The position numbers were made by a program, and so were the translations under genes. Below, one piece after another: positions 6,646 through 15,305 of a stretch of 64,000 nucleotides of DNA. The notes beneath the pieces were generated by a model. It was given only the letters and a program-made list of their open reading frames with translations. It had not been told where the DNA came from and ran no database searches. The stretch's first letter is position 1, and every line of letters begins with the position of its first letter. Source of the stretch: Streptomyces sp. NRRL S-350. GTDB taxonomy: Bacteria > Actinomycetota > Actinomycetes > Streptomycetales > Streptomycetaceae. The stretch spans positions 9,397 through 73,396 of the forward strand of contig NZ_JOHO01000052.1 of assembly GCF_000719705.1 (NCBI RefSeq). The letters run 5' to 3'.

Positions 6646-7773
6646 ATGTCTCTCACCCCCACCGGCCAGGACCGCCCGGAGCTGCAGAAGGCCATCGAGG
6701 AGATCGTCGAGTCCGGTTTCGCCGGCATGCAGCTGCGCGTGAACGACGAGCGGGGCGAGTGGACCGGCAGCGCCGGGGTGCGCAAGCTGGGCGAGAGCGC
6801 CAAGCCACCGACCGACGGGCGGTTCCGGATCGGCAGCACCACCAAGACCTTCACCGCGACCACGGTCCTGCGGCTGGTGGCCGACGGCAGGATCGGGCTC
6901 GACAGTCCGGCCGACGACTACCTGCCCGAGTTCGGGCTGGACCGGCGGATCACCGTGCGGATGCTGCTGCAGCACACCAGCGGGCTGTTCAACTTCACCG
7001 GCGAGTACTACGACGACGGGACGGTCGCGCCGGGGATCCCCTGGCAGGGCCAGGAGTACGTGGACAACCAGTTCCACACCTACCAGCCCCGGGAACTGGT
7101 GCGGCTGGCACTGTCCAAGCCCGCGCGGTTCGAGCCGGGAACGGACTGGAGCTACTCCAACACCAACTACGTCCTGGCCAGGCTCCTGGTCGAGAACGTC
7201 ACCGGCCGTCCGTTCGCCGAGGAGGTGCACCGGCTGATCCTGCAGCCGCTGGGACTGACGGGCACCGTGGTGCCGGACGCCTCACCGGAGATCCCCGAGC
7301 CGCACGCCCACGGCTACTACCGGTACGAGCACGCCGGCCAGTGGAAGGTCGTCGACGTCACCCGCTTCAACGTCTCCTGGATCTCGGCCGCCGGCGACAT
7401 GATCTCCACCACCGAGGACCTCCACACGTTCTTCTCCGCGCTGATGGGCGGCAGGATCCTGCCGGACTCCCTGCTGGCCGAGATGCGCACCGCGCACCCC
7501 AAACTGGGTTACGGCCTGGGGCTGTTCGCGGAGGAGACCGACGGCGGCACCGTCTACCACCACAACGGCGGCTTCTTCGGCTGGGCGGCGCTGATGTACA
7601 GCACGCCCGACGGCAGCACCACCCTGACCGCCTCACTGACCGCCGGTGACGCCGAACTCGACTTCGCCGCCACGGCCCAGGCCTTCCAGAAGGCGCAGCA
7701 GCGGCTCGTCAAGGAGGTGTTCGGCGGCGGGCAGGGCGGGCCGGCCCCCACCACGGGCGGGTCGGCGCAGTAG
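6646..7773 (+). CDS. Serine hydrolase (beta-lactamase / class C-like)
   Basis: This 375-aa enzyme has the class C beta-lactamase/esterase fold. The SxxK motif is 'GSTTKTFTA' (about residues 63-71), the YxN motif is 'WSYSNTNY', and the third motif appears as HNGG in 'YHHNGGFFGWAA' instead of KTG. No signal peptide is visible at the N-terminus (MSLTPTGQDRPELQ), which suggests a cytoplasmic location, unlike most D-Ala-D-Ala carboxypeptidases. The substrate may be a small ester or amide. AAGGAG lies 8 bases upstream of the ATG. It is co-directional with the DUF4097 gene and probably co-transcribed. Confidence 0.85.
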   Translation: MSLTPTGQDRPELQKAIEEIVESGFAGMQLRVNDERGEWTGSAGVRKLGESAKPPTDGRFRIGSTTKTFTATTVLRLVADGRIGLDSPADDYLPEFGLDRRITVRMLLQHTSGLFNFTGEYYDDGTVAPGIPWQGQEYVDNQFHTYQPRELVRLALSKPARFEPGTDWSYSNTNYVLARLLVENVTGRPFAEEVHRLILQPLGLTGTVVPDASPEIPEPHAHGYYRYEHAGQWKVVDVTRFNVSWISAAGDMISTTEDLHTFFSALMGGRILPDSLLAEMRTAHPKLGYGLGLFAEETDGGTVYHHNGGFFGWAALMYSTPDGSTTLTASLTAGDAELDFAATAQAFQKAQQRLVKEVFGGGQGGPAPTTGGSAQ

Positions 7774-7936
7774 CGGGGCCGGGCAGCGGCCCAACGGCCC
7801 AACGGCTCGCCGGCGGTTTCCGCGGCGGCCGGGGGCCCGTCACTTCTCGCACAGCCTGCGGAAGCACTGCCGCAGGTCGCGCACCAGCCGGTCCGGTGCG
7901 CGGTGGGCGGCCCGGCCGGGCCCCGGGGCGGGCCGG

Positions 7937-8728
7937 TCAGTGCAGGGCGCTGACCGCGCGGGCGATGACGAGCAGGGACGTGACGAGTGCGGCGATGCTC
8001 TCCACGCTCATGAGGACCTTCGCCCGGGCGGAGAGCGGCATGGTGTCGGTCGGGCTGAACGCGGTGGAGTTGGTCACCGACACGTAGAGGTAGTCGATCA
8101 GCGTCGGGGCCCAGTCGCAGGAGCGGCTGGAACCGTCGGCGACCTCCTCCACCGCGTCGTGGTTCTCGTCCTGGGAGAAGCGGAAGTCCGCGAGCGGGAG
8201 TTCGGTGCGCGGCACCTGGGTGCGGACGACCGGGCCGCCGCGGTCGAGTTCCCAGAACGCGAGACCGAAGACGATGACGTCGGTGGCCCAGACCTGGAAG
8301 GCGGCGATCAGCAGCGAGCCGCCGTCCTTGACGTCCGTGGCCACCAGCGCGTGGACGAGCAGTCCCAGGGCCAGCAGGTTGCTGACGCCGATCATGCCGA
8401 CCAGGGTCAGGGACAGGGTTCTGGACAGCCGGTTCTGGCGGGTCATCCGGTGCGGGTTCACCGCGACCAGCGGAATCAGGAGCAGCACCTCGAGGGCCGG
8501 CAGGACGTAGCGCGGGCCGACGAGCAGGGGCTCGGGCAGGGCGAGGTAGAGCAGGATCGCTACGACGGTGGCCGCCATCGCCGGCAGTCGGGCCTCGCCG
8601 CGGCGCTCGTGGCGGGGGTGGCGCCGCTGCATCGGCGCCCGGTGGACGTTCGGTGCTTGGTGGGCGTCCGCCGGCTCGTGGGCGTCCGGTGCTTGGTGGG
8701 CGTTCGCTGCCTGGCTGTCCGTGGTCAT
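7937..8728 (-). CDS. Integral membrane protein, DUF1345-like
   Basis: This 263-aa protein starts with a cytosolic His/Ala-rich repeat (AHQAPDAHEPADAHQAPNVH, about residues 9-28). About five hydrophobic segments follow (including MAATVVAILLYLALPEPLLV and LVGMIGVSNLLALGLLVHAL). The last part, 'YLYVSVTNSTAFSPTDTMPL' then a terminal helix, resembles the end of DUF1345 and two-helix ion-channel-like proteins, where a pore loop precedes the final helix. No function is established. The ATG at 8728 was chosen because it removes an Arg-rich non-family extension. It diverges from the PRC-barrel gene. Confidence 0.65.
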   Translation of the reverse strand: MTTDSQAANAHQAPDAHEPADAHQAPNVHRAPMQRRHPRHERRGEARLPAMAATVVAILLYLALPEPLLVGPRYVLPALEVLLLIPLVAVNPHRMTRQNRLSRTLSLTLVGMIGVSNLLALGLLVHALVATDVKDGGSLLIAAFQVWATDVIVFGLAFWELDRGGPVVRTQVPRTELPLADFRFSQDENHDAVEEVADGSSRSCDWAPTLIDYLYVSVTNSTAFSPTDTMPLSARAKVLMSVESIAALVTSLLVIARAVSALH

Positions 8729-8952
8729 CTCGGCGGGTCTCCTGGGGTCGGCGTGGCTGACCGGCGGTTTCCCCGGCAAGCGGCGTCCACTCCCGGCCCC
8801 GGGGCGCGGCCGGCCGGAAGGTCGGAATGTACGGAAAGCGCCGAAGCGGTCGGAACGTACGGAAAGCGCCGTCGTGGGATGCATGCTCCGGCGGGACGGG
8901 GGCAGCCGACAGCCGTACCACGAAGACGGACCCCTTCGACGAGGAGGCAGTT

Positions 8953-9300
8953 GTGACCAGTGGACTGTGGGACTACGGCAACGCCGAGGGCTACGCCCCG
9001 GGCACGGACCTGACGGGCTACCGGGTCGAGGCCGAGGACGGTCACATCGGCAAGGTCGACCGGCACACCGAGGACGTCGACTCCGCGCACATCGTGGTCG
9101 ACACCGGCCCGTGGATCTTCGGCCGCGAGGTCCTGCTCCCGGCGGGCACGATCCGGCGCGTGGACACCGGCGAGCGGACGGTGTGGGTGAACCGGACGAA
9201 GGACGAGGTGAAGAACTCGCCGGAGTACGACAAGGACCGGCACACCGCGGACCCCGACTACCACCGGACGATCGGCGGCTACTACGGCGGGGTCGTCTGA
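8953..9300 (+). CDS. PRC-barrel domain protein
   Basis: This 115-aa protein is almost entirely one PRC-barrel (residues 15-80): 'GYRVEAEDGHIGKVDRHTED' and 'IVVDTGPWIFGREVLLPAG'. A charged tail with KDEVKNSPEYDKDRH follows. PRC barrels occur in RimM, the photosynthetic reaction centre H subunit and many actinobacterial stress proteins. The partner is unknown here. GTG at 8953 has GAGGAGG 5 bases upstream. It is a paralogue of the protein at 58279-58644, sharing the VDTGPWIFG core. A strong terminator follows it. Confidence 0.85.
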   Translation: MTSGLWDYGNAEGYAPGTDLTGYRVEAEDGHIGKVDRHTEDVDSAHIVVDTGPWIFGREVLLPAGTIRRVDTGERTVWVNRTKDEVKNSPEYDKDRHTADPDYHRTIGGYYGGVV

Positions 9301-9324
9301 CCCCACCGGCTGGACCGCCCCACC

Positions 9325-9360
9325 CAGCAGGGCCCCGACCTCCCGGTCGGGGCCCTGCTG
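9325..9360. terminator. Perfect 16-bp hairpin terminator
   Basis: Bases 9325-9340 pair perfectly with 9345-9360 around a TCCC loop. It lies 24 bases after the PRC-barrel stop and ahead of the convergent lipoprotein gene, so it may serve both. Confidence 0.75.
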
Positions 9361-9449
9361 TCCGTCTGCGCCTTCACCGGTTCCGGGCCCGCTCCCGCCG
9401 CCCGGTCCTGCGGGCGGGCGGCGGGAGCGGGCCGGTACCCGCGGGGGAG

Positions 9450-10199
9450 CTACTTGCCGGCCGCCGCCATGGAGGCGACCGCTTCGGCCACGGTGGAGCG
9501 GTAGATGCCCATCTGCGGGTTCAGGACGTGGACGCCGCTGCCGAGGGGGAAGTTGCGGGTGTTCGCGAGGGGCATGTCGCCCTCGTCGTCGACCAGGACG
9601 TTGAGTTCGTCGATGCCCGGGGCGGTGCCGGTGGTGGCGCCGCTCGGGTCGAGATCGATCACCGCATAGGCCTTCTGGCCCGCCGCGACCGGGAAGCGCA
9701 GCGTGCCGCTGGCGAGGATCGGCTTGAGGTTGTTGCTCCGGTCGCGGGCCGCGGAGTTGCCGAGGTCGACCCCGGGCGACGAGCTGAGGCTGCAGGCGCC
9801 CGCACCGGTGTTGTGCACCTCGATCACCCACTGGCTCGGGGATCCGGCGCGTGCCGTCGCCTGGATCGCGAGGTTCTGGATGTCGCACGGGCGGGCGTCG
9901 GAGCCGGTACCCGCGCCGCCGGGCCGGGCGCCGGCCGACGGGCTCGCGGCGGGCGGTGTCTGCGCGGGGCGGGTGGCGGTGTGCGAAGTCCCGCCGGCGG
10001 GGGGCGTGTTCGCGGTGGGGGCACCGGGGGCCGGGTTGCCCGCGGGCGGGGGCGTGACGGCCACCGTGGCGGATGCGGTGGCCGCCGGGCCGCCGGCCGA
10101 GTCGGCGTTGTCCGGCCCGCAGGCGGTCAGCGCGAGCCCTGCCCCGACGACGAGGACGGCGCAGGCGAGCAGCGGGCGGCGGTGGCGGCGGACGGACAT
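9450..10199 (-). CDS. DUF4232 domain lipoprotein
   Basis: This 249-aa protein has a lipoprotein signal peptide (SVRRHRRPLLACAVLVVGAG) with lipobox LTAC. A long Pro/Thr/Ala-rich linker (about residues 30-95) and a beta-rich DUF4232 domain with paired cysteines (ARPCDIQNL, GAGACSLSSSPG) follow. It is predicted to be anchored on the outer face of the membrane. DUF4232 has no assigned activity. The ATG at 10199 places the signal peptide at the N-terminus. A second DUF4232 lipoprotein is at 36091-37104. Confidence 0.85.
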   Translation of the reverse strand: MSVRRHRRPLLACAVLVVGAGLALTACGPDNADSAGGPAATASATVAVTPPPAGNPAPGAPTANTPPAGGTSHTATRPAQTPPAASPSAGARPGGAGTGSDARPCDIQNLAIQATARAGSPSQWVIEVHNTGAGACSLSSSPGVDLGNSAARDRSNNLKPILASGTLRFPVAAGQKAYAVIDLDPSGATTGTAPGIDELNVLVDDEGDMPLANTRNFPLGSGVHVLNPQMGIYRSTVAEAVASMAAAGK

Positions 10200-10380
10200 G
10201 GTGGCTCCCCGAGGACGGTTGTGTGCTGACTGCTTTGTCACTCCACATGACGGTGGGCCGACGGCTTCCGGTGGCATGATCGGCGTCACAATCGCCCGGA
10301 CATGACGGCGACGGGACTGTGACATCGGGTCAGGTGCGGCGGGGTTGACACGGCGCCCTCAAGCCGCAGCGGAGGGGCCG

Positions 10381-10836
10381 TCAGTCGTGGCCGGCGGCGA
10401 AGGGGCCCTCGTCGACGAAGCGGCGCAGGAGGCGGGCGAAGGCCTGGGCGTCGGCCTGGGGCCAGGTGGCGAGGGAGTCCTCGATGCCGGCGGCGAGCCG
10501 CTGCCGGGTGGCGGCGACGACGGCGCGGCCGTCGTCGGTGAGGGTGAGCAGGGTGGCGCGGGCGTCGGCCGGGTCCGGGTGGCGTCGGAGCAGTCCGGCC
10601 TGTTCGAGGCGGTCGGCGCGGCGGGTGACGGTGGTGCGGTCCAGGCCGATCTCGCGGCCGAGGTCGGCGGCGCTGCGGGGGCCGGTGCGGGCCAGGCCGC
10701 TGAGGACCGGGTAGGTGAGGTCGTCGACCGCCTCCCCCAGCCCTTCGGTCAGGCGGGTGTAGAGGCGGGCGCGGGTGCTGCGCCGCAGGAGGAGTCCGAG
10801 GGCGTCGGCGATGTCGCGGCCTGTCGTGTCGTTCAC
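10381..10836 (-). CDS. MarR family transcriptional regulator
   Basis: This 151-aa regulator has the MarR winged helix at about residues 35-100: 'LSGLARTGPRSAADLGREIG' with recognition helix 'LDRTTVTRRADRLEQAGLL', and wing 'RHPDPADARATLLTLT'. Terminal helices provide the dimer interface. It is transcribed divergently from an NTF2-like gene, and the shared promoter carries inverted repeats at 10848-10889. It likely represses itself and the neighbour in response to a small phenolic or lipophilic ligand, by family analogy. Confidence 0.9.
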   Translation of the reverse strand: MNDTTGRDIADALGLLLRRSTRARLYTRLTEGLGEAVDDLTYPVLSGLARTGPRSAADLGREIGLDRTTVTRRADRLEQAGLLRRHPDPADARATLLTLTDDGRAVVAATRQRLAAGIEDSLATWPQADAQAFARLLRRFVDEGPFAAGHD

Positions 10837-10847
10837 CCCTCCAGATT

Positions 10848-10889
10848 AGCGTGCGCGGGACACGCTTTTCCGGTACGGTCATAAGCGTG
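10848..10889. promoter_or_regulatory. Putative MarR operator
   Basis: Three half sites alternate in the divergent promoter: AGCGTG (10848-10853), CACGCTT (10861-10867) and AAGCGTG (10883-10889). The first two form an inverted repeat with a 7-bp gap and the last two with a 15-bp gap. This placement between the MarR gene and its divergent target is what an autoregulatory operator would show. Confidence 0.5.
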
Positions 10890-10952
10890 CTCAAGGCACG
10901 CATCTCGCTCGATCCGCAGCGGGATCCCCCGCACCGACCCGAAGGAACCCCC

Positions 10953-11345
10953 ATGCACCGCACCGACGTCCGCGCCGCCCTCACCGACCTGCTCCTCACC
11001 CCCGGCCTCGACCTGGACGAGGCCGCCGACCGGCACTTCGCCCCCGACTACCGCCAGCGCACCGACGGGAGCTGGGCGGACCGCGACGAGTTCCTCACCC
11101 ACATCGCCCACCTGCGCACGGTCCTCGCCGACGGCTCCGTCGAGGTCCACGACGAACTCGCGGCCGGCGACCGCTACGCCGACCGCCACACCATGACCGT
11201 CGTCAAGACCGACGGGTCCACCGTCCGCATGGAGGTCTACCTCTTCGGCGAGTTCGCCCCCGACGGCCGCTTCCGCCGCATCGAGGAGACCACCCTCCTG
11301 CTCGAGGGCGGCGACGGCGACCGGAACCTCGGCAGTGCCCGCTGA
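10953..11345 (+). CDS. Nuclear transport factor 2 (SnoaL-like) family protein
   Basis: This 130-aa protein is a single NTF2-like cone fold: an N-terminal helix 'VRAALTDLLLTPGLDLDEAADRHFAPDYRQ', then strands 'RYADRHTMTVVKTDGSTVRM' and 'FRRIEETTLL'. Such proteins act as small-molecule isomerases, hydrolases or binding proteins; no catalytic pair can be assigned with confidence. GAAGGA precedes the ATG at 10953. Divergence from the MarR gene suggests it belongs to that regulon. Confidence 0.8.
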   Translation: MHRTDVRAALTDLLLTPGLDLDEAADRHFAPDYRQRTDGSWADRDEFLTHIAHLRTVLADGSVEVHDELAAGDRYADRHTMTVVKTDGSTVRMEVYLFGEFAPDGRFRRIEETTLLLEGGDGDRNLGSAR

Positions 11346-11374
11346 TCCCCGCTCCGCCCGGGTAGGGTCGGCCA

Positions 11375-11995
11375 ATGGCGAAGTACTTCGACGTGCACCC
11401 GCAGACCCCCCAGGCCCGCACCATCGGCACCGTGGCCGACAGCCTCCGCTCCGGCGCCCTCATCGCATACCCCACCGACTCCTGTTTCGCCCTGGGCTGC
11501 CGCATGGGCAACCACGAGGGCCTCGAACGGATCCGGTCGATCCGGCGTCTCGACGACCGCCACCACTTCACGTTGATGTGCGAGGACTTCGCCCAGCTGG
11601 GCCAGTTCGTCCACATCGACAACGCCGTCTTCCGCGCCGTCAAGGCGGCGACACCGGGCAGCTACACCTTCATCCTCCCCGCCACCAAGGAGGTCCCGCG
11701 CCGGCTGATGCACCCGAAGAAGAAGACGGTGGGCGTGCGGATCCCCGACCACGCCGTCACACGGGCCCTGCTCGCCGAACTCGGCGAGCCCCTCCTCTCC
11801 AGCACCCTGCTGCTGCCCGGCGAGGACGAGCCGATGACCCAGGGGTGGGAGATCAAGGAGCGGCTCGACCACGTGCTGGACGCCGTGGTGGATTCCGGCG
11901 ACTGCGGGACGGAACCGACGACGGTCGTCGACTTCTCCGGCGGCACGGCGGAGATCGTCCGACGCGGCGCGGGCGATCCCGCGCGCTTCGAGTGA
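11375..11995 (+). CDS. L-threonylcarbamoyladenylate synthase-like protein (YrdC/YciO family)
   Basis: This 206-aa protein carries the YrdC fold: 'GALIAYPTDSCFALGCRMG' near residues 29-47, 'RIRSIRRLDDRHHFTLMCED', and 'TPGSYTFILPATKEVPRRLM'. The family makes threonylcarbamoyl-AMP for tRNA t6A37 modification. The length and the 'KKKTVGVRIPDH' region fit the YciO branch, whose in vivo role is less certain, so a housekeeping TsaC may lie elsewhere. Its start is 29 bases after the NTF2-like gene. Confidence 0.85.
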   Translation: MAKYFDVHPQTPQARTIGTVADSLRSGALIAYPTDSCFALGCRMGNHEGLERIRSIRRLDDRHHFTLMCEDFAQLGQFVHIDNAVFRAVKAATPGSYTFILPATKEVPRRLMHPKKKTVGVRIPDHAVTRALLAELGEPLLSSTLLLPGEDEPMTQGWEIKERLDHVLDAVVDSGDCGTEPTTVVDFSGGTAEIVRRGAGDPARFE

Positions 11996-12191
11996 CGAGG
12001 CGCTCGCGCTGACAGGGCGGCGGGGGTGGCGGCGGGCAGGGGCGGGGGCAGCGCCGGCGGCGCCGCCGGGCAGGTGGCGCGGATCACAGCGGGGCAGCGG
12101 CGGTCGGCGAAATGCGGAGGCCGCCGAGGTGGTTGGCACGGGCAACCGTTTTCCGACCCGGCGCACACCACCGGTACCCGCGAGGATCCCC

Positions 12192-13337
12192 ATGACCGTC
12201 ACCGAGCCCGCCGCCTCCGCCGACCCCGCCGCCTCCCGCGCGGCCGGGATCCTGTCCCGCCCCGTCACGATCAACGGGCTGACCGTGCCCAACCGCATCG
12301 TGATGGCGCCGATGACGCGCAGCTTCTCCCCCGGCGGCGTGCCCGGCGAGGACGTGCGCTCGTACTACGCGCGCCGCGCCGCCGCGGGCGTGGGCCTGAT
12401 CGTCACCGAGGGGACGTACGTCGGCCACGAGTCCGCCGGCCAGAGCGACGCCATCCCGCGCTTCCACGGGGAGGAGCAGCTGGCCGGGTGGGCCCGCGTC
12501 GCCGAGGACGTCCACGCGGCGGGCGGCACCATCGTGCCGCAGCTCTGGCACATCGGCATGGTGCGCAAGCAGGGTGACCCGCCGTTCGCCGACGCCCCCG
12601 CCGTCGGCCCCTCCGGCATCCGGCTGGACGGCACCGAGGGCACGGGGCGGGCGATGACCCGCACCGACCTGGACGCCGTCATCGGCGCGTTCGCCGAGGC
12701 CGCCGAGGCCGCCGAGCGGATCGGCTTCGACGGCGTCGAGCTGCACGGCGCCCACGGCTACCTGCTCGACCAGTTCCTGTGGGCGGGCACCAACCGCCGC
12801 ACCGACGCCTACGGCGGCGACCCGGTCGCCCGGACGAAGTTCACGGCCGAGCTCGTCGCCGCGGTGCGCGAGCGCGTCTCCCCCGAGTTCCCGGTGATCT
12901 TCCGCTACTCGCAGTGGAAGGCGGAGAACTACGACGCCCGCCTCGCCGAGACCCCCCAGGAGCTGGAGGCGATCCTCACCCCGCTCGCCGAGGCCGGCGT
13001 CGACGCCTTCCACGCCTCGACCCGCCGCTACTGGATCCCCGAGTTCGACGGCTCGGACCTCAACCTGGCCGGCTGGACCAGGAAGCTCACCGGCCGGCCC
13101 GCCATCACCGTCGGCTCCGTCGGCCTCGACGGCGACTTCGTCCGCGCCTTCATGGGCGAGGGCGCCCCGGTCCAGGGCATCGACGACCTGCTCGACCGGC
13201 TGGAGCGCGACGAGTTCGACCTGGTGGCCGTCGGCCGCGCCCTCCTCCAGGACCCGCAGTGGGCCGCCAAGGTCCTCTCCGGCCGCTTCGCCGACCTGCG
13301 GCCCTACGACGCCGCCGCGCTGCGCACCCTCAGCTGA
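12192..13337 (+). CDS. Old Yellow Enzyme-type NADH:flavin oxidoreductase
   Basis: This 381-aa FMN-dependent TIM-barrel enzyme has the classic OYE runs 'NRIVMAPMTRSFSPGG', 'LWHIGMV' and 'ELHGAHGYLLDQFLWAGTNR'. The C-terminal FMN phosphate-binding region is 'AITVGSVGLDG' plus 'VAVGRALLQDPQW'. It would reduce activated C=C bonds (enones, maleimides) with NAD(P)H. The usual HxxN/HxxH substrate pair appears as the His in GAHGYLL and nearby residues. It starts at ATG 12192 after GAGGATCCC, a weak site. It stands alone, with no regulator adjacent. Confidence 0.9.
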   Translation: MTVTEPAASADPAASRAAGILSRPVTINGLTVPNRIVMAPMTRSFSPGGVPGEDVRSYYARRAAAGVGLIVTEGTYVGHESAGQSDAIPRFHGEEQLAGWARVAEDVHAAGGTIVPQLWHIGMVRKQGDPPFADAPAVGPSGIRLDGTEGTGRAMTRTDLDAVIGAFAEAAEAAERIGFDGVELHGAHGYLLDQFLWAGTNRRTDAYGGDPVARTKFTAELVAAVRERVSPEFPVIFRYSQWKAENYDARLAETPQELEAILTPLAEAGVDAFHASTRRYWIPEFDGSDLNLAGWTRKLTGRPAITVGSVGLDGDFVRAFMGEGAPVQGIDDLLDRLERDEFDLVAVGRALLQDPQWAAKVLSGRFADLRPYDAAALRTLS

Positions 13338-13472
13338 CCCCCCGCCGGCTGACCACCGCGCCCGCGGCCCCCTTGCCCGGCGGATAATGGCGGGGGCCGC
13401 GGGCCGGCGGCGCCGGTGCGGTACCGGCGGTACCGGCGGTACCGGTCGACGGAGAGAAGAGGCAGAGGACGG

Positions 13473-13847
13473 ATGACCCTGAAGGAAGGCCGGCGCGTCA
13501 GGTTGGCCGAGGACCTCGCGATCGGCGAGGCCGTCGCCGGGGAGCCCGGGGCCGTCGTCGGGTTCCTCTCGCTGGGAGCCGGCGCGGAGGGCACCGTCGA
13601 GCGGGTGGACGGGGAGCTCCCGGAGAGCCATGAGGTGCGCGAGTACCGGCGCCTCACCGCGCTGTTCGAGGACTACGGGCACACCATGCCGACGGCCAGC
13701 CGCGAGCGCCTGGTGGCGCAGATCGCCGAGCTGGAACCGCAGTGGGCCGCGCACCGGGAAGAGGGAAGCCGGGTGACGGTCCGGGTCCGGCTGGACAACG
13801 GCTTCGTCCTCGACGGGGCGCACCAGGACATCCTCACCCCCCTGTGA
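13473..13847 (+). CDS. Hypothetical protein, small beta-barrel-like
   Basis: This 124-aa acidic protein (MTLKEGRRVRLAEDLAIGEA...) is unrecognised. It looks like an N-terminal SH3-like segment (GRRVRLAEDLAIGEAVAGEP), a central helix (RERLVAQIAELEPQWAAH) and a C-terminal strand pair (GSRVTVRVRLDNGFVLDG). The start follows a GGAGAGAAGAGG stretch. Three copies of a 9-bp GTACCGGCG unit lie just upstream (13421-13445). Confidence 0.6.
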   Translation: MTLKEGRRVRLAEDLAIGEAVAGEPGAVVGFLSLGAGAEGTVERVDGELPESHEVREYRRLTALFEDYGHTMPTASRERLVAQIAELEPQWAAHREEGSRVTVRVRLDNGFVLDGAHQDILTPL

Positions 13848-13930
13848 CGGGTGCCGTGGGCCGGCCCGGGTGGGGCCGGCAGGCTGTACCCGTCGGGGCG
13901 CTGCCGGGCGCCCTCGGAGAGGGGGCCCTG

Positions 13931-14935
13931 GTGGGGGACGGATCGACGGCTCGGCGGGTGCCCCCGCTGGATCCGCAGGTGGGGGCCGCGGTGGCGGCCG
14001 CGGTGGCGGCCGCCGGTGAGCGGGCGCGGCAGGTGCTCACCCCGGAGGGCCTGACGGCGTGGCAGGAGCGCGACGCCGCCGCCCGGCCCCGTCCGACGCT
14101 CGACCGGTTGCGCGACGGCGGCCGGTTCGAGGTGGCGGAGGTGCGCGTGCCGCGGGCCGACGGCTGCGGCGACGTCACGCTCGTCAGCGCGCGGCCCGCC
14201 GGGGTCCGCGAGGAGCTGCCGTTGCTGTACTACGTGCACGGCGGCGGGATGGTGACGGGCAACGCGTGGTCGGTCCTGCCCCGGCTGCTGCGCGCGTGGG
14301 CGCTGCCCCTGGGGCTGGCGGTCGTCTCCGTGGAGTACCGGCTGGCGCCGCGCACCCGGTTCCCCGGGGCCGTCGAGGACTGCTACGCCGGACTCGCCTG
14401 GGCCACCGGGCACGCGGGCGTGCTGGGCGTGGACGCGCGGCGGGTGGTCGTCGGCGGCAAGAGCGCCGGTGGCGGCCTCGCCGCGGCCCTGGCCCTGCTG
14501 GCCCGCGACCGCGGCGCCCCGGCCCCGGTCGGCCAGCTGCTGCTGAGCCCGATGCTCGACGACCGCGGTGACACCTTCTCCAGCCACCAGATGGCCGGCC
14601 ACGACACCTGGGACCGCACCTCCGGCGCCACCGCCTGGCAGGCCGTACTCGGCAGCCGCTACGGCGCCGCCGACCTTTCGCCGTACGCCGCCCCGGCCCG
14701 CGCCACCGACCTGTCCCGGCTGCCGGCGGCGTACGTCGACGTCGGGTCCGCCGAGACGCTCCGGGACGAGGCCGTCGCCTACGCCGACGCGATCTGGCAG
14801 GCGGGCGGCGAAGCCGAACTGCACGTGTGGCCCGGCGCCTGCCACGGCTTCGACACCCTCGCCCCCGACGCGGCCCTCACCCGGGACGCCCACGACGCCC
14901 GCACCCGCTGGCTGCGACGCGTCCTCGGGCGGTGA
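13931..14935 (+). CDS. Alpha/beta hydrolase, HSL-type esterase
   Basis: This 334-aa enzyme belongs to the hormone-sensitive-lipase (bHSL/family IV) esterases. The oxyanion HGGG is in '[11 protein letters not shown]' (about residues 103-113). The nucleophile elbow is GKSAGGG, where most members have GDSAGGN, so the Asp before Ser is replaced by Lys. The catalytic Asp is probably in '[13 protein letters not shown]' and the His in 'GACHGFDTL'. The start is GTG 13931 with GGAGAGGGGG upstream. It likely hydrolyses short-chain esters. The D-to-K change may alter specificity. Confidence 0.85.
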   Translation: MGDGSTARRVPPLDPQVGAAVAAAVAAAGERARQVLTPEGLTAWQERDAAARPRPTLDRLRDGGRFEVAEVRVPRADGCGDVTLVSARPAGVREELPLLYYVHGGGMVTGNAWSVLPRLLRAWALPLGLAVVSVEYRLAPRTRFPGAVEDCYAGLAWATGHAGVLGVDARRVVVGGKSAGGGLAAALALLARDRGAPAPVGQLLLSPMLDDRGDTFSSHQMAGHDTWDRTSGATAWQAVLGSRYGAADLSPYAAPARATDLSRLPAAYVDVGSAETLRDEAVAYADAIWQAGGEAELHVWPGACHGFDTLAPDAALTRDAHDARTRWLRRVLGR

Positions 14936-15082
14936 CCCCGGCCCGGGCCGACGGCACACGCCGCCCACGGGGGCCCAGCGCGCCGACGGGTACAGCGATT
15001 TCGAGACAACCGGGAGAGTCCGGCGGGCAGCCGCGGCCCGGCCCCGCCGGAGCCGGACGGTTCCCGGTGCCGAACGCCAACC

Positions 15083-15148
15083 CGCTGGGTGCCGGAGGAG
15101 AACCCGCAGTTCGTCGTCGACCGGCTGCACCAACTGCCGGCCCGCTGA
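15083..15148 (+). pseudogene. Remnant of an alpha/beta hydrolase C-terminus
   Basis: A frame ending in TGA at 15146 encodes [20 protein letters not shown] plus Arg. This strongly resembles the closing helix of dehalogenase/epoxide-hydrolase-like proteins (GHWVPEENPEFVV...). The upstream sequence in the same frame has no hydrolase features, so only a C-terminal scrap remains. The 370-nt stretch 14936-15305 otherwise holds GGGGCC-rich low-complexity DNA and no gene. Confidence 0.35.
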
Positions 15149-15269
15149 CCCGGGGCCGGAGCCGAGCACCGGGGCCGGGAACGGGAACGGGAAGGCGAGG
15201 CCCGGGGCCGAAGGCCCGGGGCCGGGGCCGGGGCCGGTACCCCTGGACGGGTCCGGCTGGGAGTCGGGG

Positions 15270-15300
15270 GGCGCCCCCGGCCGAGGAGGCCGGGGGCGCC
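15270..15300. terminator. 13-bp hairpin terminator
   Basis: Bases 15270-15282 pair with 15288-15300 around GAGGA. It lies immediately beyond the stop of the minus-strand gene at 15306 and can terminate it. Confidence 0.6.
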
Positions 15301-15305
15301 CGGGG

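Noticed and set aside
7840..7936. Possible C-terminal gene fragment on the minus strand (RLVRDLRQCFRRLCEK-like)
   Set aside because: It is short, with no start or ribosome binding site and no recognisable family; it may be chance coding in GC-rich DNA.
15160..15240. GGGGCC-rich repeats as a possible mobile or CRISPR element
   Set aside because: Simple low-complexity sequence without spacers, terminal repeats or a transposase.
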